From: Meandrina meandrites
Taxonomy: Eukaryota > Cnidaria > Anthozoa > Scleractinia > Meandrinidae
Direction of reading: 5' to 3'
Assembly (NCBI GenBank): GCA_963693305.1
Contig: OY855907.1
Location: 32,336,301-32,400,300 of the forward strand
DNA length: 64,000 bases
The notes under the pieces were generated by a model. That model made no database searches. It saw only the letters and a list, made by a program, of their open reading frames with translations, and was not told the DNA's origin. Of the stretch, positions 55,877 to 64,000 are shown piece after piece. Within the stretch, counting starts at the first letter, position 1, and the number at the start of each line of letters is the position of its first letter. The position numbers and the translations under genes are program-made.

Positions 55877-58800
55877 GGGGCCCAGGAGATGCCCAGTAAA
55901 CTTAAAAGTAATTATTTTCGAAAATTTTCTAAGCGACCTTTAAAAGATGCCAGTAACTATCTTATTGGCTGCAGCTTAATGAAATCTCTTTACCTTAAAA
56001 GATGCCAATTCAAAACTTACTTTTGAAAGCATTTATACTCCGGTATATTTGCAGTTTACTTTGAAAATGGTAAAAAAACGTATTTAAATTTTAACTCTCA
56101 CAACGCACTACAAAGCAAGGGTCTCTCCACGTCCCCTACCCCCTCCTACACCACCACAACCTTCTCGAGCTACAGGATGATTTAAGACAGATAAGTGTAT
56201 GAATGAGCTATTGACTGGCGTTTATACAATCCAAAGAAACTCCTTACCATGCCCCCTCGTCCCAGTACTGATATATGGTCTCCAGGGGTGTCGGAATTGT
56301 CATGTTAAACTTGTATTCGAGTGCGCGGTGCATTTCCTGATCGACCATTTCCTTTGATACTGAATTCAGGATTGTCCCCCACTTAGCACCACACTCGCCA
56401 TCTTTGTACGACAAGTGTAGGACTGCTTCGCCATTATTGCCACGTCCGCTGCAAGAATAAGGAGAAACAGACAAAAAGAATCAGTTTAACATATCATATA
56501 TTCAAGTTACATATCATATATCAAGTTGCACGGGATGTGTAAGTGAGCATGATGCATGATGCGTTAAACTTATAGATGATTTGTTCATCTTATGCACGAT
56601 GAGCACTTATCGAGAGATATGTTAAACTTTAGTCATATGCAAGCCTTATGCACAAGCTATTACCTTACTTTTAACCTACTGCGTATTGTTCTACCATTTC
56701 TTTTCTTGCTATCATCAAAAAAGGTTTCTGAAAACTTTATTCCGTGCGGAAATGATTACGATACAAGTAACTTCGAGCATGAAATACGTATACTGACTTT
56801 ATTTGGGAAATTTAAACAGTAGTTGAGTCAGGTATATATAATATGATGCAGGGACGCTTTTAGATTTCATCTCCATCTTTTGTATATTTTTCTTCCTAAA
56901 AGGTTTTGTGTGTTTTTTTTCTTTTTTTCAAAATCAATTTTTTAACTATACACACGGTTAGTCCTTTTAAAACTCCCTATACCGTGTTTATATACGGAGT
57001 CATTTTCATCTGGCTGATTATATGATCTCAATTTGCATTACCGGCAAACTCATTCACAATTTCATCTCGGGCTCCTTCAATTTTTCTTCTAAAAAAACGT
57101 CAATGTTTCTTTCTTAACTCCTGATTGCAACATACACACAGTTACTCTTTCTACAACTCACTGTATAGTCATTTTTATTTTGTTGATTATCATATCAATT
57201 CATGATTTAGAAAGAACATGGCTTTTTATCACTAACCTGTGCGGAAGAGTCCATCCCAAACAGTCACTGTTGGACAGGAACCTCTCCATTGGATACAAAC
57301 GTTTGCTGTCATCCGTGATGTCTTCCCACCATGCTCTTGGGTAAACTGCTGCCGCTTTGAATGCCGGGAACGCCTTTACGGATTGAAAGGCTGGTTCACG
57401 CTGAATTTTCTGCGCTAGAAAGCCACCGACTTTCTTAAACGGGCCTGGTGGCACAGCAATCACAAGCTTCGTCGCGGTTATTTTTTTGTTTTTCGAAGTT
57501 TTCAAAAGGAATTTGTCGACGCCCTGGCTTATTGATGCTATCTCATATCTGCTACCTGCGTAGATTTTTCCTCCAAGCTCCAGGGCAGATTTTGCTAGTG
57601 CCCGAATAAGTGCGGACATTCCTTCCTTTGGACGGATTTCCTCTCCTGTGAATTCTGCATCCAACAGAGAATAATATTCAACTACTCCCTGGGCTCCTCC
57701 CCCTACGTCACCTTCATACCCAAAGACATCAAAATAAAATTTCGACCCTTCGAGTGTGAGGTAATATTGTTGGAAGGTCTCAAAAGTCGCGAAGTTCGAA
57801 GCTTCGCTCTTGCGTTCTTCTTCGAAAAGATATTCGTGCATTTCACCGAAAGACATGTCCTTGAATTTGGTTTGCAGTAGTGCTGGGAATGACTGTTCCA
57901 TTATTTCTTGGTCAGCGCGAGAGGAGTTGCCTCTGGTTTCTGTTCGAGATTCTTCATAGAAAGTCCAGTCCTCGTATGGAATGTTCAATCTAGCAAGAAT
58001 GCCTCTGCAAAACAAAGAGTGTTCTAGATAATAACAAATAATATGCAATTCAATACAAATAACAGCGGGCTAGTTTGTTTTGCTACTGGTTTAACAAATA
58101 ACTTTTACCATTTGATCGATAAAACTGGTTAATAACTATCAAGGGAAAAAATTCTATGCATTGAGTGTGCTTTCAATCGTTATTTACTCACTAACTTACT
58201 GACTGACTGACTGACTGACTGACTGACTGACTGACTGACTGACTAGCTGACTAGCTGGCTGGCTGACGGACTGACTGACTGACTGACTGACTGACTGACT
58301 GACTGACTGACTGACTGACTGACTGACTGACTGACTTACCCGACTGACTGACTAATCTATTACTCGTTTGTCTGTTTGTTTGTTTGTTTTTACCTGAGGT
58401 TGTAATTAGCCATGTCAATTCTCCAGGCTCCCAAACCTAAGAAACATCACAAAAATAAAGCGAAACATTCAACTTCGCGAACTTCCGTTGTAATCAGTAC
58501 CTTACAAAAATTGTCACATAACACTGTAAACAGGTTGCCAGAGGGTATGGAAATCCCCTGCCCTCATCCCGTCTGAATAACCCACCTGCATATACATCTG
58601 GCACCTGAGGGAATACATAATCATAAATTCTTCCACCTAGGCGAACTTCTCTTTCAAACACACACACGTTAGTTTCCTTCTTGTGCCTCAGCAGCGATTC
58701 AGCCATGTACAGTCCGCCAATGCCACCACCGATAATAGCTACATCACAGTGCTCTGGAATCAACCTTCCTCTTCCTTTGCGTTTGCTGTCTTTTAAAGCA

Positions 58801-61053
58801 AAAAAAAAAAAGAAAAGAAATGCAACTCGATATCAATAACAGCGGGATTTTTTGTTTTCCAACAGGGTTAACAAATCATTTTTACCATTTGTTCGCTAAA
58901 TAGAGGATAATACATGGTTGGGAGGAGATATGAAATTTATCATCTAGTGTCAACTCGATTTTGCACTTGTTTATTGCGCTCACTCGTGAGATATCGGTTC
59001 GAACACGAACTTCATATCTCAGGGACCGCGGAGACCATTTAAAAGTAGTAGGGCTAAAAAGTCCGGCCAAGACAAACTGTTTTTAACGATTTTCGGCTAA
59101 GACAACTAGCATAGGGGCCACTGTGTTATCATGCATTTGCACACCATTATATATGCAGCCCCAATAAGTATAACATAGCCGTCTTCACTTGGTATACCAT
59201 CAAATACAGTAAATAATGTTAAATATAACTACCTAAGCTCTCTTGTGAAAATTTCTCTTGCTATTCTCGTTGCAAGAAATAAACTCTTGTGCGACCTCGG
59301 CTGTACAGACACTGTCTGTTGAGGCCCCATCGGTCTCTGTTCTCTGCTTGTGGCTATTCAACATGGCTAGTCAGCTATAGTCTGTTGCAGGGCGAAAATG
59401 GGACAAGCGCGAGGGACGCGGGCGAAGGTAAAGGTGCTGGTCTTTGGAAGGCAGGAAGGCATCTTCCCAAGATCCCCTTCAATTTTCTTTCGTTCGTGCT
59501 CGCCAGCTTTTCACCCTACTGCCTGAGAGCCTGAGAAGGCAAAGGCTGCTAAACTTTTCGTCGTCCATTCTGGATCTGAAGCCACGTCTTCAGAGGCCGG
59601 ACGGATGCGAAAAAACGTTCGCCAGCAGCATTGGTAGCAGGATTTACAGCAAGCAGCTAACGGATAGTTTGGACTTTCTAAACGAGTTTCTTCTCTTTTG
59701 ACACATTATGCCGGCATAAGTTCGAGCATAATACTATAGGTGGAGCAACGAGCATAATGCTGGCATAATGGTGCCATTTTGCGACACAACAGTTTTTTCT
59801 TCTTTTTAGAGCTACTATTCTGCATTTTTTAAGTTTAAACTACAAAAGTATAAGCGATTTTAATGTTCTACGTGGCTTCCAGGCCATTACTATTGAGCAC
59901 CCAGTGCATCCTCAAGTGGGCTTAGCTCCTCAGCTCGTTAGTTCATATTGTGTTTACACTAGTTTATTCTGAAAATGGTTTATATTTTTGCGCTTCTGGG
60001 AAAACATTTTGCAGCATAATTACGAGCATAGTAACAACAGTCAAGCATAATTCGGAGCATAATAGTTCGTTTTGAGAGCAGTGCCAAAAAGCGTAATACT
60101 TGATTTTAGAAGCATAATGTGTCAACCCCTTCTTCTCTGGTTCCGGAACCTTCATCACCAGGATGTTGGTCACCAGGATGTTCGTCACCAGGATGCTTGT
60201 CACCAAAATGCTCGTCACCAGGATGCTCGTCACCAGGATGCTCGTCACCAGGATGTTGGTCACCAGGATGCTCATCACCAGGATGTTGTCTACGGGGTTG
60301 TCGAAACATGATATCTTCAACATAGCTAACAAAACACTTAGCTGTCCGTTTAGCGTCCCAGTATCATCACCTGACTCATAGACGTCACTATTAGCAGCTT
60401 TTACCAAGAGAGTCTCCATCTGGGCGTAGGAGCTGAAACTTTCCTGTTTAAAGCACTTGTCGATAACACTGATAATAAGTTCAAGGGCCTCACAATACAC
60501 CCTTCTAAACGGTACGGTAGATACGATGGGAACACCTGCGAAAATAACTGCCGTCACGCAACTTTGCCGAACCTTAGACTTAATGCATATGTGGCTTTGT
60601 TGCTTTCAAGTGGGTCACGTGGATTTTTTATTACTTTTTACTTTATTTTTCGGTCGATTATTTTGAATGTTGTATGTTTATTTGCGGAGGAAAATAAGCA
60701 AATTCCGTCAAATGCGCCCTCGGTTACTGAATACGTAACATATGCACAAGAATTGCAGAATAACGAGAGATGTGCTGAAGAAGTGATCGAAATTTGTACT
60801 CCTCGCCAAAACTCGGAAATGACTTTGCTATTTTCTGAGTAAAAAAATAGCGGCTCTATAACAATATCTTGATGCACCGTCAAATTCGCAAAAAATGGTG
60901 CTCAAGAAATGTACTGCAAGCGTAAAAGGAGAATTTGCGTTTTCAACAAAGCAAGAATGATATTTAAGGTCAACATTGCACTTAATATACCATACCTAAT
61001 GGTTGTGTGAAGGAAGCAAGTAGGATGAATAGGACTAATGCTGAGGCATCCAT
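53623..61053 (-). CDS. Secreted flavin amine oxidase (L-amino-acid-oxidase-like), 6 exons, 507 aa
   Basis: The exons on the minus strand are 61053-60996, 58789-58586, 58436-58394, 58004-57237, 56448-56248 and 53872-53623; all phases agree (1524 nt). Residues 1-19 are a signal peptide (MDASALVLFILLASF). The FAD dinucleotide motif is at 36-45 (VAIIGGGIGG), followed by VCVFEREVRLGGRIYD. GAWRIDMANYNLR and the long exon 4 cover the substrate domain (EGMSALIRALAK, LVIAVPPGPF). The C-terminus has the second FAD motif, ELYMVGSAYHPYRAYSEGAL. The family oxidatively deaminates amino acids or amines, releasing ammonia and hydrogen peroxide; the exact substrate cannot be read. Length matches the L-amino-acid oxidase group. 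An AATAAA on the minus strand is at 53532-53527, after the stop. Introns hold several transposon remnants. The small exon 3 (43 nt) and exon 1 are the least certain. Confidence 0.85.
53960..54240 (+). mobile_element. Non-LTR retrotransposon 3' remnant (intron 5)
   Basis: A frame reads SRGLLEVPRSNLK, then after a shift YGDRSFSACAPTLWNGLPSH and LDTFKRDLKICLFRNAF. This is the typical end of the reverse transcriptase ORF of CR1/L2-type LINEs (A-P-x-L-W-N-x-L-P...F-K-x-x-L-K). It is followed by a TTATT-type microsatellite from 54275, as expected for a 3' tail. Confidence 0.75.
54347..54418. repeat. (TTA)n microsatellite
   Basis: About 24 TTA units, in intron 5 of the oxidase gene, preceded by a smaller imperfect tract at 54278-54315. 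Confidence 0.95.
54542..55276. mobile_element. RecQ-helicase fragment between 86-bp inverted repeats
   Basis: The arms 54542-54627 and 55190-55276 are nearly perfect inverted copies (CCTGCTAGCAGAGGCTCTTT ... GGTCGAAAATGGCT). Between them on the plus strand a frame reads KLSDEQFKALFHFLNGRDTF, then PTGQGKTLIYQVA (Walker A of RecQ-type helicases) and NPLVVVVSPL, and then departs from the family. It is an incomplete helicase piece lying antisense in intron 5 of the oxidase gene. It may be a captured gene fragment or the remains of a helicase-bearing repeat. Confidence 0.65.
55800..55873. repeat. (ATA)n microsatellite
   Basis: About 24 AAT/ATA units following a short A-run; in intron 5 of the oxidase gene. 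Confidence 0.95.
58196..58336. repeat. (GACT)n microsatellite, interrupted
   Basis: About 33 GACT units with a GCTGACTAGCTGGCTGGCTG interruption near 58243; in intron 3 of the oxidase gene. A short (TTTG)n tract follows at 58365-58390. Confidence 0.95.
58905..59200. repeat. Diverged foldback-type repeat (intron 1)
   Basis: GAGGAGATATGAAATTTATC with ACGAACTTCATATCTC in inverted order resembles the GGAGATACGAAATTT ends at 32248-32378. A CTTGGTATACCA string near 59179 resembles 32074-32215. Both are decayed. Confidence 0.4.
59705..60120. repeat. Degenerate GCATAAT-rich repeat
   Basis: GCATAAT occurs many times (for example about 59727, 59752, 59763, 60014, 60048, 60056, 60112), alone or as AGCATAAT. 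It directly abuts the hAT-like fragment and the 15-bp minisatellite, and could be the decayed terminal region of that element. Confidence 0.5.
60156..60292. repeat. 15-bp minisatellite, about 9 units
   Basis: The unit is GTCACCAGGATGCTC with small changes. The 15-bp length keeps all frames open (Ile-Leu-Val-Thr-Ser on the minus strand), so it is fused in frame to the transposase fragment upstream; that fusion is an artefact of the repeat. Confidence 0.92.
60330..60557 (-). pseudogene. hAT-like / ZMYM1-type transposase fragment
   Basis: The minus-strand frame reads RRVYCEALELIISVIDKCFK, then YAQMETLLVKAANSDVYESG. It fits the Y-x-E-A-L-D-x-I...L-L-x-K-A-A segment of hAT-derived ZMYM1-type proteins. 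Only about 75 codons remain before the minisatellite. It lies in intron 1 of the oxidase gene on the same strand. Confidence 0.5.
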
Positions 61054-63540
61054 TCTCAGAAGATATTTTCAATTCGCAGCCAGAATCTTCTGAAAACAAT
61101 TACAAAAACATGATCAGATTATTATTATTTTTTTTTTTCAGTTAACCTTAACAAGGTTACTCGACGCAGCTTTGATGTCATTTTGTCAGACCCTATAGTC
61201 TCTGCTTGGTGTATCGCACAGGTAACATGTATCAGGCTTGTTGTAAGACCTTGTTTTGGACGTATAAAAGAGCAAACAGCTTACCCTGAAAATTGCATGT
61301 TTTCATTCGTTTATGCCTCTTTGCCCCCCTAGTCCACATTGATAATGCTTCTTGGAGCAATTACTGTAGCAATGGTTAGGCCAATAAAAAGAGCCAAAGC
61401 TCTATTGAGCCCTCTCCTCAAAAAAAGCACCGCCGCCAATTCAACTTCTCCAATAAGTCTTTCCCATTTTGAATTTATTATCGAATTTGGATAGCGTAAG
61501 CTCTGCTATTGCCAGAAGATTTTTTATTACATTTTCTCCGCTGATTTTCTTTTTTTTTTCTAACAGTTCTTTTGTGAGGCACTTACTTTTTTTCCAGCAG
61601 AAGCGAACATTTATGTAAAATTCGAAATAATTTGTCAGAATAGACTAAAGTGAAATGAATGTCGGTATTTAACAAAGTAATTATTGCATTCTGCATGTAA
61701 TGATTTATCGCCTCCCTTCCAACGCGTAAAAAAATCCGATTGAATTCTGAATGTTGATTTTCCTATGCGTAGGTAATTCGTTAAATAGCTGGTAAAATGA
61801 CATTTTCATTCGAAACTCATTGTATATCAATATGTTATATTTCTTGTTGAATGACAAGTCAAATTAAAAAAAAAAAAAAACTTTATAAGCAGAGCTATTT
61901 TGAAACCATTGTGCTATCTACCTCTTACAAAATTTCAAATTTGAACGTGTGCATATACTTACCCTAACTTGAAGCTTAACATAAATTCTTCGTACTCTAA
62001 TCACAAATTATTTTAAAGTTGTAGAGCTTTCCCAATTTCCACTCAGCCCCATACCTTGATTTCCACGAGTTTTTAAGGAAAAAGAACTCGGACCCGAAGA
62101 GCAGCGAGCAACTGAAGTTGTATTGTGTTAGTAGGCAGTTTTGATGAATTTCAAAATTTCTACATGATATCTGTGTCTTATAAATTTCCATAACAAGTAA
62201 AATTCCCAAAGAAGGTTTTTCAGTGCGGTGGCAACTTAGCACCATTCGTTATACCTAACGCTGGGCTTTTTATTTTAGTGAAATGTCCAGTAAATTCAAT
62301 ATGATAAAAACAACTGTTTTTTCCAAAGGAGACAATGTATCCCATCAATTTTAACAATACGAGAGAATATGCACGTCGTGTATCTCACTTCCATTGTCAG
62401 ACTTCGAGTTTAATTTTAATAACTTCTAAAAGTATTTTATTCTCAACAGTTACTTGAGACGGATGAAACCGAGCATTTAATTAACTTAAACGCGTTCTAG
62501 CAGTTTACTAAGAGCAGTGCTTGTAGGAAAAAAAAAAATGTTTCCTGCTTAGATACAGTCCCTGAACTTTGCGTCAGAAAAAATCAGCTTGAAAATAAAA
62601 TCATTCAAAATTGATTTGCCTGACCCGGCGGGAACGATCGCTAATACTGAAGTGACATCAACTTTTTGAAGAAAGATTTGGCAGTACGGATAACTTGTGT
62701 AAGTTCACTGAATGGAGTAATGTTTGCGACGTAGGTGATGCACTCTTGTTCTTATTGTAAAGTTTGGGCGATGTCATCACATATCACCTATGGAACAGCA
62801 TTTATATAATGCTGCTAGACATAACCTGATAATGGAGTTAACATCCATAAATGTACTGCAAAGACATGACATGAAACTTACCAAATATGTTACGGGACTC
62901 GGCAAACCCTGAAAACAGTGCGGATATGAAGGATGTATCGTCGCCTTGCATACGATGCAAGGTTTTAAAACATGATATATGCTAGATAGATGTACGACTG
63001 ACAAAGCCGACATGTAGCTGTGCTATTGGTCGCATTATCTTATAGAGTTGTTCGATTGGTTAATTCTGAGTGATGGTGATCATGATTGACATTTTGAATT
63101 GGATGCCACGTGAAACAAATAACTCCAATTTAATTTTCCTTCAACTCTTTCGTAATGCACAAACAATATATGATTATGATCGTTTAGTCCAAACGCTCTT
63201 CGTAGTAAGCGTTCGCAAAGTCAGGAAACAATCTTTTGATGTGTTCGTTTTCATGTTGAATATTTGAAGACCCTCTTTGAACTTTGCATGCTGCGGGACG
63301 CACTGTCACGTATCACAAATTGTGAAGTCTTCATCGCTGTAAAAGATACCAATAGCAAGGAAACTTATTGGGTAAAACTTACATGTAAGGCTTGAATACA
63401 ACGTTTACCGATAATCGAATGTTACAAAAGCAAAGATAGCTCAGGAAAAAAAAAAGTGACTATAAATTATACTCACGTGTTTGCATTGAATTTGTAAACA
63501 ACGCATATTTATTTACAAAGTTTGTAACGCTACCGCGAAT
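61054..63540. other. Upstream region of the oxidase gene, nothing recognised
   Basis: AT-rich, with short frames that lack motifs. I could not place a TATA box or other promoter element for the minus-strand gene. Confidence 0.5.
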
Positions 63541-63574
63541 CCCACGAATACTTGGCTGAAGTCGCTGAAGTCCA

Positions 63575-63845
63575 GTTAATCGTTAGACACTTTAACGGTA
63601 TCCGTTAGATTTTTTTTTTCAACCGTTTAACGGTTTTTATCATCCGTTTGGCATAGCCAGCTAGCCATTAGAGCGTTAAGACAACACATTAGAACGCCTT
63701 AATGATCCGTTAGGCACAACTTGTTCGCCGTTAGAGCGTTAGTGCAAACCGTCAGAACGCTTTGATGGCCGTTAACTATCCTTTAGCTACATGTATCCAT
63801 TAGTTTTTACCCGTATAAAGGATAAGCGTTAAGGTACGTTTTCCC
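63575..63845. repeat. Degenerate CCGTTAG / AGAGCGTTA repeat
   Basis: Strings such as TCCGTTAG, CCGTTAGAGCGTTA and AGAACGC alternate irregularly through the stretch. It is a decayed satellite or the interior of a transposon; ends were not identified. Confidence 0.55.
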
Positions 63846-64000
63846 GTTCAAGGTCACATGTTTATAAGAAATAGTTGTGTTTTGTGACTTCTCTTTACAT
63901 TTTCGCTTTTTTATATATAGACTGCTCGCCATACTTTAGGAAAAAAACCTCTAAAGAAATTTCTAATTAAAACGCGTGGATATGAATGAAGCATTTGTTA

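Noticed and set aside
60106..60325. Repeat proteins with His-Gln-Asp or Ser-Pro-Gly-Cys units
   Set aside because: Readings of the 15-bp minisatellite in alternative frames.

Overview
The window looks like nuclear DNA of a cnidarian, most likely a stony coral or close relative. The sequence is AT-rich. Genes are split into short exons with GT-AG introns, most of them in phase 1. Secreted extracellular domains are common (PAN, EGF, D8C, H-type lectin, Kazal, C-type lectin, TLDc). The introns carry many short inverted-repeat transposons and tRNA-derived SINEs of kinds I recognise from coral genomes. No search was run, so the taxon is inferred from domain content and repeat style.

Four multi-exon genes can be assembled with every splice phase consistent. 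(1) Plus strand, 3161-14313: a secreted PAN-EGF-EGF-D8C protein of 310 aa, 5 exons, with a 7.4-kb last intron full of satellites and TTAA-flanked elements. (2) Minus strand, 19113-16370: a secreted PI-PLC X-domain-like phosphodiesterase of 348 aa, 3 exons. (3) Minus strand, 47444-28409: a 17-exon gene of 1045 aa with signal peptide, three H-type lectin modules, a follistatin/Kazal module, three more H-type lectin modules, a C-type lectin domain, a calcium-binding EGF and a C-terminal TLDc domain. This is the most remarkable object in the window. (4) Minus strand, 61053-53623: a secreted flavin amine oxidase (L-amino-acid-oxidase-like) of 507 aa, 6 exons. Between (3) and (4), on the plus strand at 51686-52622, lies a single-exon class A GPCR with one frameshift.

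Layout: 1-3.1 kb SINEs and a short transposon; 3.1-14.3 kb gene 1; 14.3-16.3 kb intergenic with a 399-bp MITE; 16.3-19.1 kb gene 2; 19.1-28.4 kb transposon graveyard (a Myb/SANT-like pseudogene split by a 1030-bp Mutator-like foldback, Harbinger-like scraps, a TTAA-type foldback, degenerate satellites); 28.4-47.4 kb gene 3 with transposons in its introns; 46.1-49.05 kb a diverged tandem duplication of the 5' region of gene 3; 49-51.6 kb foldbacks and homopolymers; 51.7-52.6 kb GPCR; 53.6-61.1 kb gene 4, whose introns hold a LINE 3' remnant, a RecQ fragment between inverted repeats, a hAT-like fragment and microsatellites; 61.1-64 kb nothing recognisable except a degenerate CCGTTAG-type repeat.

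All four complete genes begin with a signal peptide. Recognition modules (lectins, PAN, D8C) next to an oxidase that would make hydrogen peroxide would fit a surface or mucus defence role. That link is inference from domain content alone; nothing in the sequence shows co-regulation.
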